The notes under the pieces were generated by a model, which ran no database searches, was not told the DNA's origin, and worked only from the letters and a program-made list of their open reading frames with translations. Shown here one piece after another: positions 31,132-43,064 of a stretch of DNA of 64,000 bases. This DNA is from Ulva prolifera (Eukaryota; Chlorophyta; Ulvophyceae; Ulvales; Ulvaceae), in NCBI GenBank assembly GCA_023078555.1, contig CM041200.1, positions 1,364,001 to 1,428,000 of the forward strand, given 5' to 3'. Position 1 is the first letter of the stretch. Each line of letters begins with the position of its first letter. The translations under genes were made by a program, and so were the position numbers.

Positions 31132-33714
31132 ATGAAGCTAACCAATTTCCTGTACACGTCGATGCACGTGTGCTTGGTCACTGCCCACATCGACACGGGT
31201 TTTACAATTGGATCCCGATTTCGTGAGCTAGACCCGATGTTCGCACCTCTGCGGTCAGCTTCGCTCGATCAAGGGAACACTCATGCTCAGTTCACGGCAC
31301 CTTGGCATCTAGACAGGATAGATCAACGCGCCGCAGATCTCGATCATAAATTTACTCCTCAGGTGAGCCAATGATGTGATCGGCCTGAAAAGATAAGAAA
31401 AGTGTTTTTGAATTTTGCGCCGTTTGAGCGTTGGCTGCACCGTGCCTTGAAGGCATGAAACTGATTTGTTTGGCCTTCAGAACTACGCAGACAACGTCAA
31501 TATTTACATTGTATCGGCGGGTATCAACAGTGTACACGCTGATTTTCGAGGCATAAATGGCGAACAAGTATCACGTGTGAAAGCTGCATACACTGTCGAC
31601 CCTGCGTCCCCAGCCGACATTGACATCAGGGGAGAGGGTACCATCGCTGCAGCTGCTGCCGCTGGAGCAGTATATGGTGTTGCAAAAGGTGCAACTTTGC
31701 ACTCTGTGAAAGTGTTTCGTGATGATGTAGCTGACTATACAGCACCTACACAAGACGTTCTGGATGGGCTCTCATGGATTTTGGTGCGGCATCTCGACAG
31801 GCCATCCACGATTCTGTTTGACCTGTCCGCTCAAGCGCTGCGAAAAGCTGGTCTCACAGCACTTTTGATGCAGCAGAATCATGCAAAGCCAGCTGTGGTG
31901 CTGTGGCTGACCTTTGCAAGCACACCGACAGCACATGATGCTGCCAAAGAGACAATACTGCGCAACCTCACACAGGCTGGCCTGATGGTCATCACTCCTG
32001 CCGGCTTCAGCCCCGTCCATGAAACCGGGCCTGCGTCACCCGATGCCTGCCTTGTGGCAGTGGCCAACAGCGCACGGTCATTCACGGTGTCCACTACATC
32101 ACGCGATGATGCTCTAGCATCAGGTGTGCGTCTCAGACGCTGCTTGCATGCAGCTAACACTCCTCTCGTTTTCATTATTCCCATGACGTTTCCTGTGCGG
32201 CTACTTGTGTTCGTGCTGACGCTTATCTGACACCAGATAATGGCTGCAAGAGCATTAACTGGGTGTTCGGTCTCACATTACCGTGCCTGGTTGAGACATC
32301 AATTCAGAGACATATGATTGCATGCCAGCCCTGCAGTCTTCTTTGTGTGCTTGCAACACGGAGGGGCCCCAATCGCCGCAAAGCAAATGACACAACAATG
32401 ATTTCTGATGTGTGCATGGTGCTCTTTGTTCGCATCCGTGCAAATGAGGATAGCTGCATAAATCACTGCGCACACGTGCGAGGGGCCCCGGGTCTCTTTG
32501 TAACGTGTGCCCTCTGCATTCTTCATTTGGGGCTGCACTGCTCCCACGTGAGAAAGGGGGGTGCCATGACCAGACTATGCGGATCTATATCATAATCCAG
32601 CGACAGTGTGTGTGGTCTCCCTCATTTGTGCCTGCACCACCTATGTGCATCTTGTCTTGATATTGGAAGGGTCAGCTCATTCTATCTGTCTCTGTTGCTC
32701 CGTCGCTTCTCTCCACAGGGGCATGTCAAGCATGCAATGCAGCCGACCTCGCAGAGGTCTGTCATTTTGCAGGGTTGGTCTCTCTATCTGTGGCGTATAC
32801 AGACGAAAGCTTGGGGTATGATGGGCAGTGTCTTCGTCGTTAAAGCTAAACTATGCAATGGCAAGATTGCGTGATGTAGGCTTCTCCATGCAGGAACAAT
32901 TGGTGATCGGGAGTTTCAGGCGCGATCAGGCAACTGCGTGGCACTGTATGCTCCAGGCATGGACGTGATTGGCCCACGTCGCTCACCAGCAGTATCCGAA
33001 CTGGTCATGGTTAGCAGTCCTGTGATTGCCCCTGCAGTCGTGGCAGGCGTTGCAGCCACGTTTCTGAGCGCATTTCCTGCAGCACAGCCTGAACAGGTAC
33101 GTATGTCACACCATGTTCCCGGCACACCTTCAAGTCCCGGCACACCTTCAAGTCCCATCTGTAGCTACTATGTTAATTTTCACATCCAACCGTACGTTCT
33201 TCCAGATTCACAAGGCACTCGTGGACGCAGCCACACACAAAGCAATTAGTCTTCAGAATGCTGAGTTAGGATCAATAGTGCACAGCAGGGTCGTGCCATT
33301 TGGAACAGGCAGGCCCGATGCAGACCTATATCCACTGTACATGGAACTTTCTTCGAGTGGGCCCCGGAACTCGAAGCGCATCATTAACCTTGGATTACGC
33401 TTTTCACATAGGATACCGCTTTCCCTTCAAGCTGGTGATATTGACATTTTATTAGAAGACCGACTTGGAAGCATTCCTAGTAATGTCTCACAAGTTCCAG
33501 GAGAAATGCATGGTTACATCGTTTCAGCTGAGCTTCCTGACAAATATCTTGGAAAGGTGTGTTCCTAGAAAAGTACTGCTTCTACACTCCCCCATCATTC
33601 TATAGACTTTACCCTCGTGCACAGGTGACAGTGACTACATCATACACAAATTCTTTGACTTTCCAGCAAGTGTTATCGACAGTGGCCACTCCAATTATGC
33701 ACGAGCTGCTATGA
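31132..33714 (+). CDS. Subtilisin-like (S8, proteinase K-type) protein lacking catalytic residues
   Basis: Five exons join in phase: 31132-31362, 31481-32123, 32894-33096, 33206-33556, 33625-33714, giving 505 aa. Fold landmarks of proteinase K-like subtilases are all present. The propeptide-mature junction is TAPWHLDRIDQR. Then come NVNIYIVSAGINSVHADFRG, YGVAKGATLHSVKVF, GLMVITPAG...GPASPDACLVAVA, NCVALYAPGMDV and APAVVAGVAATFLSAFPAAQ. Every active-site position is changed: the Asp of (I/V)DTG is Ser (IVSAGIN), the His of GHGTH is Glu (RGEGTIA), the oxyanion Asn of AAGN is Phe (PAGF), and GTSMA reads SSPVIA. The protein is therefore predicted to keep the fold without peptidase activity. The intact frame through five exons argues against a simple pseudogene. 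A C-terminal region of about 150 aa follows. The N-terminus has a short hydrophobic stretch but no clear signal peptide, and an upstream exon is possible. Confidence 0.85.
33118..33155. repeat. Tandem duplication in intron
   Basis: Two copies of CCCGGCACACCTTCAAGT in direct succession inside intron 3 of the subtilase-like gene. Confidence 0.85.
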
Positions 33715-33986
33715 TTCTACAGAACATTTTTGTTTATCTGTCGCTGTTATGAATTGAATTTCCATACCAGCACATGCGCTAGCGCAACTGTAATCTCACA
33801 CCCAAGCAGCGCGGTTACAAAGTCAGGGCAGGAAAGTGTGGCCCTCTGACATGGCTGCGGCTTTGGCGGCAGCCTGCTCATGGTGGTGCTGGGGGACGAT
33901 GCCAACAGCAGGCTCTGCATGGGACATTTTTGTCAATTGATGATGTTGAAGAATGTTCTGCAATCCTACAATTCTACAACTGGAGT

Positions 33987-34782
33987 TTATGATTCTAGCT
34001 TACCTGGAGGACGCAATGCTCCGGCAGGTACATTGCGACGTCGGTCTTTTGCAGACATTAAGTACACATCAGATGCTGCCTCATGTACATCTGGCCGGAG
34101 CTGATGATCGTACGCCAGCAATCTTTTGATAAAGTCCTTTGCACCCTGACTGACAACTGGCTTGGCATCAAATGACAGTGCATTTGGGTGCAAAAGCAAC
34201 TGACTTGTCGCTATGGTCTCCTGGTCAACATTGGCATGGAATGGCCTCCTGCCATACAGCATCTCATAAAATATCACCCCTGCACACTATGGTATCAGCT
34301 ATAGCCTGGCGTACACATCAACAAGTTGGAGGCTGGAAACAGCAGCAAGCATACCTGCTGCCCAGACATCAACTTTGTTGCTGATCATGGGGCGCTGGCC
34401 ACCTGGTCCGACCATTTGGCACTCAGGAGGTTGGTAAAAGAGGGTGCCAGCACCCGGGCTGGTTAATTCCAAGCTCTGCTGACCACTGTCGACGCGAAGG
34501 AGCTTTGATAAACCGAAATCGGAAATCTTGACCATACCAAGATCATCAAACAGAATATTTGCTGGCTTCAGATCATAGTGGATGATGCGTTGAAGCGTCA
34601 CTTCCCCTGTTGTTTCCCGGACTTCATGATCAGAATTCAAGTACACAAGACCTTCAAAGACTTGTGATATTATGGCTCGGGCTTCACGCTCAGGAAGCTG
34701 GCGATTCGTTCTCTCTTGTAGGTAGTTCTGGAGGTCCCCGCCTGTAATGCGTTGTGACAGTCACGAGCTGGCAAGGAAAGCC

Positions 34783-34819
<37 letters not shown>

Positions 34820-37492
34820 TGGCATGGGCCAAGTGCGCACCTTTGCATGCCTCCATGACAATAGCGAACGATGTCTCACTGATCTCAAAAACGTGGTGCA
34901 GCCGCACAACACACTGATGCCGCACGCCTTCCAAGATGGCGACCTCACGGATCGCCCGGCGCACGTACTCTTGCCGTGCTGCACCCGAGAACATTTTGCT
35001 GTTCACTGTGTGGATTTTCAGAGCAACTTCTGAGCCCGCCTCGATATCATATGCTCGGTAAACCTGTGCCAAAATCCAGGCTGATCAGAAACGTATGAGA
35101 GGACTGAGAAAATTGCATGCATGCCTGAAACGGCCCACCTCTGCAAACCCTCCCTTGCCAAACATATTGAGGAGCACATAGCGATTGGCCATCAGAGAGC
35201 TATTCAAGAGGGGATTGTGATCACTCTTACTGCTGTCCCACAGGAGCTTCACTTCACGGACGTGGCGCATCCTTGCCACATCTAGCTTCAACCTGTCAGC
35301 CATCAAGTCCTTGCGCTGCTTCTCCAATGCATCCAGTTTACTCTACATTCAGCCATGTATCATGAAGCCATGTATCATGACCCAATCGGGAACTTGAAAA
35401 TTGTAGGTGTAGAAAGCATGGTAGTAAGCATGATAGTAAGCGAACCTTCAGAATTTCATCCATGTTCGTACATGGCTGCACGTTGTCCCCTTGAGCTGGC
35501 TCCTGTGCCACTGAGCTCCTGCGAGGCCGAATTTCTAAGCGCTTGCGCTCTATCATTGCTTTCTGCTGATCTAAAGCATTGATACGCTGCATTCGGCGGT
35601 TCAGTGTCAGCCTTCTTGAATGACAACAGTCCATCAGTCCAAGGTATTGCGAGCACACCTGCTGTAGCTGGTGGTAGGCAAATGCCGGCTCGAAAGAATC
35701 TACAACCCCCTCAGCTACAGATCCTGAAAACTTTTGGACAACTGTACCGAGTCGATGGTTGTTAATCTGCAGGATGCTCAGCTTTCAGCACACAGCAACA
35801 ATTACGCAGAACAGAGACAGGGTGTTACACATTCTGGATTCCCACCTGCACGCGCATGGTCGCAATTTCAGCCTCACGCCGGGCCAAAGCTCTTGCAAGC
35901 GCCTCCTGATGCTGCTTGCGAATTGCAATCTCTTCCACATATCTTCCAACTTCAACCCTTGATTGTTGAAGCAGGCCATCACGCTCGGCCGTGACTGCTT
36001 GCAGTGCACGCTGTGCCTCTTGCAAATCCTGCAGTCACCGCAACCCATATATGGCAGTCGCATGCAAGAATGAAGAAACTAGCAAAAAAAACATGTATCA
36101 CGTCCAGCTCACGAGCGACCACGGTTCCATTGCACCTGCCTACTGCAGAACGCTGTTAAACCCCTAACGCATGTAGATCGTCAAGAAACCGAGCAGTAAA
36201 CTGATGCCCGTTCACGATCATTGTAATAATACATGGTCTGTGATTTCTATATATTGCATCAACACATCTTGTACTGTTGACGGATGATACATTGGTGTGG
36301 GCGGAAACAATTCCACAGGCATCATCGTATCGTGGCCATATTCAAAGGTAGCGACAGACCTGTTGTTGCTTTTGCCTTAATTCCTTCTCGTGTTTCAATT
36401 CTCCATGAAGAGTCGCTTTCTCAGCTGCGAGCAAGTCATTTTCTCGCCGCAGCTGTGTGCTGCTGGGCGATGCACTTGAGCTGGGAACTGCCTTGTTAGA
36501 AGCTGGCGCATTGGCATCGCCTTTTCTATCACTTGCACCATGTGCTTCTGCAAATGCATAGGCCTGGATCCGTCACACAACAGACAGCCACATATCGGTG
36601 GCCCGGACAGCTCAAGCTCTAGCGGCCGAGGAGCAAGTCAGCAAGTGCATCGCACCTTCTCCCTCAGCTGCAGCAGCACCAGCAGCTGCGTGATCATGGC
36701 GTTCACTTGAACCACTGCCAGACCCAGGAGCTCGGATGAAGAAGTTCTCAATGGGCTTCTGCCCTTTCATTCTAAGGCCAGAGGCAGGCTGCTTAGCTGT
36801 CTCGCTTTCTTTTTCAACGTCAGCAGGCCTCGAGTGTTCACTACAGCCAATCGGCGCATCTCTCGATGTGCATAAGTTCATGTGGAAGTCCTGCAGCGCA
36901 ACCCGTAGCCGCGAAGTTTCTGGAATCGGTTGTAGCATCGGTGATGTCCCAGTCGTGGCCCTGAACGTGACCAATGTTTTCACACGCCGAAAGGCTACAG
37001 GGCTGCGCACAACGGCGATGCCCTTTGAGGTAGGATGTTGCAGGTATGACAGCGTACGTTTGTTTGTTCGCATCGCGTGGAGAAGGCATGTCGTCGTCCA
37101 CCTTTCGCCGCTTATGCTGCTCTTTTTGTGTCACCACTCCAAAACTGCGATGTCCGCTGTCGTCCGAATGGAACGATAGTGAATCATCTGCAGTCAGAAG
37201 GCATTGTCTGCTCTCTGCGGCACGCGATTGCAGTCCAGATGCTGGCGCAGGTCGTTTCATATCTACACAGCTTTGCTCCCGCTGGCGCACCTGATCCCGA
37301 CATCAGAGATGTGGATCGAATACGCCGTCTAGGAGGTCCGCTACTTCCAGCAGCTTGTGCTGGATCACTCGCTTCCGCATCGACGGGCATAGGGCACAGC
37401 GAGTGCATTCTGGCCTGTATAGAGCTGAGCTGGCGCTGCTGTTCGGTTGCGCCTATCGAATTATCTCCCATTAGCACCTGCAGCGACATCAT
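33987..37492 (-). CDS. TLK: Tousled-like serine/threonine kinase
   Basis: Nuclear kinase acting on the histone chaperone ASF1 in chromatin assembly. The kinase exons join in phase: 35342-35139, 35063-34841, 34741-34355, 34279-33987. Upstream exons of the coiled-coil region lie at about 36555-36355, 36030-35845 and 35700-35446. The N-terminal ones are 37492-37291 and 37187 to about 37070, then about 37020-36640. The N-terminus has QLSSIQARMHSLCPMP, a basic KRRKVDDD patch and the TLK signature GQKPIENFF. Coiled coil: LRRENDLLAAEKATLHGEL and KLDALEKQRKDL. The kinase has NPLLNSSLMANRYVLL, the glycine loop GKGGFAEVYRA, EVALKIH, catalytic IIHYDLKPANILFDD (the HYDLKP form is typical of TLK), ISDFGLSK, AGTLFYQPPE, ISNKVDVWAAGVIFYEMLYG and LAYDHQLRPDVHE. 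All catalytic residues are present. Exact joins between 37070 and 35446 are uncertain. One 99-bp intron contains 36 consecutive C. Confidence 0.92.
34784..34819. repeat. Homopolymer, 36 C (G on the transcribed strand product)
   Basis: Pure 36-C run within the 99-bp intron 34840-34742 of the minus-strand Tousled-like kinase, so the pre-mRNA carries 36 G starting 21 nt after the 5' splice site. Confidence 0.95.
35350..35441. repeat. Short tandem repeats in kinase intron
   Basis: AGCCATGTATCATGA occurs twice in tandem near 35351-35380, followed by AGCATGGTAGTAAGCATGATAGTAAGC, a second short duplication. Both lie in the intron upstream of the exon starting at 35342. Confidence 0.8.
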
Positions 37493-37860
37493 GTAACAGC
37501 TGCTGCTCTCGTGTCCCTCACTGATGCGCATCGTTGGATTTTGCACGCACCAGCCCTCCAGCATCGGCAACCTCGACTGTGGTCATGGCTGCTGCTTCTC
37601 TGTGTACCTACATCATCCTTGCCGAGAACGCAATTCGAGTTAATACAAGTTAGCATACCTGACGTGCACAGCGGTATTTCATGTCCGACTAGAATGCAAA
37701 ATTAGCTCCCATCTCGGTACATGTGTTCACACATCGATTCCCGCGTTAAACAGGAGAGCCGTTTAAAAATCAACTTTGGGAAGCAGTCCGTAACAAGTCT
37801 GCCTGCACAACCAAACATGTACATGCGCTTCCCAGCCTCCACAAAACAGATGCTGGAACC

Positions 37861-38688
37861 CTAGCATGGCATATGTCTCGAAGTAGCTTGTGAGTGCAAC
37901 CCAAAGCTTTGCCTAGGTGGTGCCTTCAGTTCCACAATGCATGACAGAAACCCGTGCAAAATGTTGGCCTGTCTCGTGCTGACCTGGACTCCAGTTTCCT
38001 TTCCCGCAGTATGTCCTGCTGGCTGCTGTACCGAAAGGCTGCTGTATGGAAAGGCCTTTTCAATGTCTTGCACGCCCGTGATCTGCTGCGTCATGGTTGA
38101 CTCCCTTTTCTGCACTGGCATAGCCAAAACCAGCATTGTGACATGTTCAAGGTGCTGCACAGACAAATCAGATACATGGCTCATGAAAATTTGCAAAGGG
38201 CGATCAGCACTCACCCTCATGCAGGCACTGCAGCAATGCGACCCACAAAGCTTCATCTTCAGCGGCCAATAGGCCAGCTACCTCAGGGGTCACGATTTCA
38301 CACACATGCACGGCAAGGCAGGCTCAACATGTAGCATCTAGTCCACCGCCGCGAGACCTCAGGTGCATTGCAATGCGGCTCAGGCATTATAGGTGTGTCC
38401 TCAGCCGCAGCAACCTGTCCAGACCTGGCCCTGCTCGTACACAGATCCTTCGTTGTCAGACACTATCTCGCCTCTTGATGCACGTTTTGCCGTGTCCACG
38501 TATTCTGAGTAGCATGATACACTGGTTTTGTCCTGAGTAAAGTCCATCATGCACGTATGTCGGTATGGTTGTTGTGCTGGCATCCATATGTGGTCGAGCC
38601 CCTTCATGAATGGCCACCTGCAATTGTCTTCCCGGAGTACCATCCCACGCTCACAGCGTCTTCCAAAATCACTATCGGTGTACGGGCA
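37861..38688 (-). CDS. Unrecognised multi-exon gene
   Basis: Three segments look coding on the minus strand. Exon A, 38688-38425, reads YTDSDFGRRCERGMVLREDN, WPFMKGLDHIWMPAQQPYRH and KTSVSCYSEYVDTAKRASRG, and ends at CAG|gtctgg. A second, about 38310-38221, reads PEVAGLLAAEDEALWVALLQ and ends at a gtgagt donor. A third, about 38165-37861, reads LEHVTMLVLAMPVQKRESTM and DIEKAFPYSSLSVQQ and stops at 37861. The helical second and third segments could be part of a repeat or scaffold protein. Cys and Trp-rich exon A could be an ordered domain. I do not recognise the family. The 5' end probably lies further right. Confidence 0.45.
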
Positions 38689-39093
38689 CTATGATCTCAA
38701 CCCAAGTTTTCGGCTTGTCAATCGTCCATCGAGGCACCGCAAAACTCGAACCTGCAAAGCAATCCCTACATGGATCTAGCAGATGAGCCCGACATATCAA
38801 CATGCTGATACGCCCGTGTCTCTGCTGCAGGGTGCTTGAACAATCGTTCATGCACGTCTGTGGGTATTGCAGGGGTCAGGTGGCCAGTGCTGGCATCGGC
38901 GACAGCTGTGCACAGATGCATCTGTGGCTACAAGTGAAGTGGCGTGCGCGCAAGGAACGGGTGATAAGCATACGGAACAGGCCATACCTAGCATGAGCTG
39001 CATCATGCGCGAAGTGCCTCAAAACAGTTTCACCAACTGTAGCGTAGGCCTAACGCGTGCTCACCTGGCTTTTCGGTGTTGAACAGGGTTGCG
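38689..39093. other. No recognised gene
   Basis: About 400 bp between an unrecognised minus-strand gene and the start codon of aspartokinase-homoserine dehydrogenase. Likely promoter and possibly an upstream exon of the minus-strand gene. Confidence 0.35.
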
Positions 39094-42000
39094 ATGCAGA
39101 CACAGCTATTCACGAACCGCGGGCTGTGCCCGCGGAGCTCAGTTTCTGTGCTTTCGAGAGCCCCTTTACAAGTTATCTCACGGGATAAGCGTGTCGCTGC
39201 GGTAACGTTTACCAAGGTTGCGACTGACCAGTGTCGGCGTTCTCGTTGCTCGGTGATCGGATGTGCAACACCTCTTGCAGATGCCCCTGCGCAGCAACAA
39301 ATGTTTGTCAAGGGAGATCAGTGGTCACTTCATAAGTTTGGCGGCACCTGCGTCAGCGCCGCGGAACGAATCTCCCATGCCGGAGATGTTCTCGTGCAGG
39401 TAGCGTTGCCTGTCCACGGCATCCAGTCTGAATTGCGTCCGATGTCGAAATTGCGATGGGGAACGGCCGATTTCAGCTGCGATCGGTGATGTCGATCGGC
39501 CATGCAACTGCCTGTTCCGTGCAGCTGGGCAGCCCGAAAACGTTTGCCGTGGTCTCGGCTATGGGCTCTCATCCAACCTCTCCTGTCAAGGTCACGGATT
39601 TGATTTTGAACATGATCTCAAAGGCAGCCAAGAAAGACGACGGCTTCCTGATGGATTTGAATGCACTCGAGGAGAAGCACATGAGCACAGCAAATGAGCT
39701 GCTGGGGGCTGACACACCGGAGGCCAAGGCTGAGCTGACCGAATTCAGCGCACAGCTACTCAGTGATATCAGCGACCTCAAGTCCATGTTGAAGGCCATT
39801 GCGATTGGTGGGCCTCTCCTCCCGTGCTGCAGAATCTGCAGCCCTTTCTGTATGCCTCCCGCTCATAGTACGCCTTGCTCCTGCAGCTGGGCTTGCCACT
39901 GAAGCTTTCTCGGACTTCGTGGTGGGCCACGGCGAGCTGTGGTGCGCGCGATTGTTCGCAGCCAGCATGCGCCTCAAGGGGCACAAGGCGATGATGCTGG
40001 ATGCCCGGGAGGTGCTCGTGGTCGATCCCACCCCTGACGGCCAGTCTGTGGATGTTGAGTATGAGGCTTCAGAGGCCAACCTAGACAAATGGGCTTCCAT
40101 CAACGGTGATCCGGATGTCATCATCGCCACCGGTTTCATTGCCCGCGATAAGCAGAAGCAGGTGCGCCCAGAACCCAATCGGCTTCTCACTTCTCCCCAC
40201 CTAGTGCACCATGCATGCAGCATGTGGAAGCTACCGTGCAGGTGACAACACTGCGGCGCAATGGCTCTGACTACTCGGCCACAATCTTTGGCGCACTGAC
40301 ACGCAGCCGCGAGATCTGCATCTGGACGGACGTTGACGGCGTGTACTCCGCGGACCCGCGCAAGGTGCCAGAGGCTGTGTGCCTCGAGTCAATGTCGTAC
40401 CACGAGGCGTGGGAGCTGTCGTACTTCGGTGCCAATGTGCTGCACCCACGCACGACGCTGCCAGCGATGAAGTACGGCATCCCCGTCGTCATCCGCAACT
40501 TCTTCAACCTCGGCGCCGCCGGCACCAGCATCCGCGACCTGTCCGAGCAGGCTCCTTCCGTGCAGGCGCTGCCCGTCAGTGGCTTCGCGACCATTGAGAA
40601 CGTGTCGCTCATCAATGTCGAGGGCACTGGCATGCAGGGCGTGCCAGGCACAGCGTCCTCCATCTTCTCGAGCCTGCGCGACCACAACATCAACGTCATC
40701 ATGATCTCCCAGGCGCGCCCCCCTGGGACCCCCTTTAGACCCCCGGTGTTTGGGATCCCTGTGCGCCTGGCGGACTACAGAGCCACAAGGCTTTCGAACA
40801 CACTTTGGCTGCCTTGGTGTTGACCATGGCCAGGTGCAACGGCGCCCGGGTCATGGCGCAGGCAATGAGTCATGCATGATCACACAGCCACATGTGCAGG
40901 GAAGTTGAACCCTGCTTTTGGCGGGCAGGGTGCAGGCTGCCGGCTGCCGGTGTAAGTGGCTGCGGTGCGTACAGGCGTCGTCGGAGCACTCGGTGTGCTT
41001 TGCCGTCAACTCGGTCGACGGCGACCGGGCGCAAGCGATTCTCCGCAAGAAGTTCGCAAATGCAATCGCCGCCGGGCGCATCCAGGACGTGGACGTCGAG
41101 AAGAAGTGTGCTGTGCTGGCGGCCGTCGGGCAGCGCATGGCGGCCAACAAGGGCGTCGCTGCAAAGTTTTTCACCGCCCTCGCCACCGCTGGCGTCAACA
41201 TCAAGGCCATGGCGCAGGGCTCCTCAGAGTACAATATCACCGTCCTCGTCAAACAGGTGCTGCCTCCAGTGCTGGCCCAGGCTGTGCGTGTTATTGTGGG
41301 CTGCGCTGGCGGCACTGCGGCGCGTAGTGCGTGCTTGCTTCACAGGCGGCATGTCACAGGCGGACATCACCAAGGCGCTGAGGGCTGTGCACGCGCGATT
41401 CTTCCTCTCGGCGACGACGCTCAATGTCGCAGTCGTTGGCCCGGGCCTCGTCGGCGGCGAACTGCTGGACCAGTTGAAGGAACAGTGCTGCAAGCTGCGC
41501 GAGCGCTACCGCCTTGACGTTCGCGTGCTCGCCATCGCCACCTCTTCCCGCGTGCTCTTGTCGCAGACAGGTGCGGCGTCCGCTGCCCATGTGCAGCCCC
41601 GTGGTCTGGATACGTACAGCAGGGCAGCCCTGCCATCGACATGTCCTGCATCTTGTGGGATTTTGGTGCAGCGTCGCCTCCGGTGGACATTGACATTCCT
41701 GGGGCGCAGGCAGCAGAGTGTCAGTGTGCGGCTGCCAAAGTGCTTGTCTCTGTGCAGGTGTGGACCTGGATAACTGGAGGGAGGACTTCAAGTCAAATGC
41801 GCGCGAGGGGAAGCTGGAGGAGATTGCAGATCATCTGCTGGGCAGCGCCCTGCCAAATAGCATCATTGTGGACTGCACGGCCTCTGAAGCTCCTGCTGCG
41901 CTGTATGAGTGGTGGATGCGCCAGGGCATCCATGTAGTGACGCCCAACAAGAAGCTCGGGGCTGGGCCATTGGAGAGGTATCAGAATGTGAGGGACCTGA

Positions 42001-42925
42001 CCCGCAGGTCATACACTCACTGGTTCTACGAGGTCTGCACCTGCTTCTGTGCAGCTCATGTCTCTGCAAGAATTTATCTGTAGCTGCAATCTGCCGTTTT
42101 GTGTGGCAAGAAATGACAGCTCCGCTGCAGGCCACGGTTGGGGCTGGGCTGCCCATCATTGCCACGCTGAAACACCTTCGGGAGACAGGTGACAAGATCA
42201 TCTCGATCGAGGGCGTTTTCTCCGGAACCTTGTCGTACCTGTTTAATGCGTTTGGCACAGATGACAGGGCTTTCTCCACCATCGTCACCGAAGCAAAGCA
42301 GGCAGGTTTCACAGAGCCGGATCCCCGGGAGGATCTGTCCGGCATGGATGTCGCTCGAAAGGTGCGTTTAAGTCGATGCCTTAAGCTGTGGTATTGTTGG
42401 GTGTGAAAGTGCACTGAGAGTATGGTGGGCCCTGCAGGTGGTCATTCTCGGCCGTGAGGCTGGCTTAAGCATTGAGTTGGACGATGTGCCTGTATCGTCC
42501 CTGGTGCCCCAGGACCTGCAGGACGTCAGTGTGGACGAGTACATGCAAAAGCTGAGTGAACATGATGACGACATGGCGGTTCGTGCAAAGGCCGCTGCTG
42601 ACAAGGTAAGCCCCAAGCCATTCATACCGTGCACATTGGCAGCGTGACACATTCATGGACATGGCACTTGCAGGGCGAGAAGCTTCGCTTTGTCGGGACA
42701 GTCGACTGCGAGACAAAGAAGGGCAATGTTGAGCTGCGGTCATTCCCAGCAGATCACCCATTCTGCCAGCTCACGGGAACGGACAACATCATAGCGTTCC
42801 GCACCGAGCGATACAATGCCCAGCCTCTGATCGTGCGAGGCCCGGGTGCAGGCGCTGAGGTTACAGCAGCAGGGGTGTTCTCGGACTTGCTCCGCCTGTC
42901 CTCGCATTTGGGGGCACCGCTATAG
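39094..42925 (+). CDS. AKHSDH: Bifunctional aspartokinase / homoserine dehydrogenase, plastid
   Basis: First and third steps of the aspartate pathway to threonine, methionine and isoleucine, fused as in plants and enterobacteria. Ten exons join in phase: 39094-39399, 39525-39807, 39887-40161, 40242-40712, 40975-41256, 41360-41570, 41758-42032, 42131-42361, 42438-42605, 42674-42925, giving 917 aa, the usual plant length. The first ~75 residues are a Ser/Arg-rich transit peptide. Kinase: WSLHKFGGTCVS, FAVVSAMG, DFVVGHGELWCARL, TGFIARD, RRNGSDYSATIFGAL, WTDVDGVYSADPRKV and FGANVLHPRT. Two ACT domains follow (ATIENVSLINVEGTGMQGVP and KFFTALATAGVNIKAMAQGS). Dehydrogenase: VAVVGPGLVGGELL (NAD(P) loop), HVVTPNKKL, YEATVGAGLPIIATL, FSGTLSYLFN, GFTEPDPREDLSGMDVARK and GPGAGAEVTAAGVFSDLLRL. 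The motif serines of GGTS and GHGELWS both read Cys. The intron after 40712 appears to begin GC. The ACT domains suggest allosteric control by threonine, as in plants. Confidence 0.97.
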
Positions 42926-43064
42926 ATGCGATGGATCATCCTTGCCGTTTCACTTCTCCTGTAAATTATTTGCGCAAGGGTCATAGCACCCCGTGGCCAG
43001 GCTGCATGACGCACAGCTGGGACTCCGTTTGTGGCAATACCAGTTGAATACATCCGGTAACACG

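Noticed and set aside
12702-34819. Long G/C runs as telomeric or centromeric repeats
   Set aside because: They are pure mononucleotide runs at isolated positions, not tandem telomere-type units.
34761-35072. Glycine-run extension of the kinase exon
   Set aside because: In-phase splicing at AAAG|gtgcgc removes the homopolymer and restores the normal kinase sequence CKGGDLQNYL.
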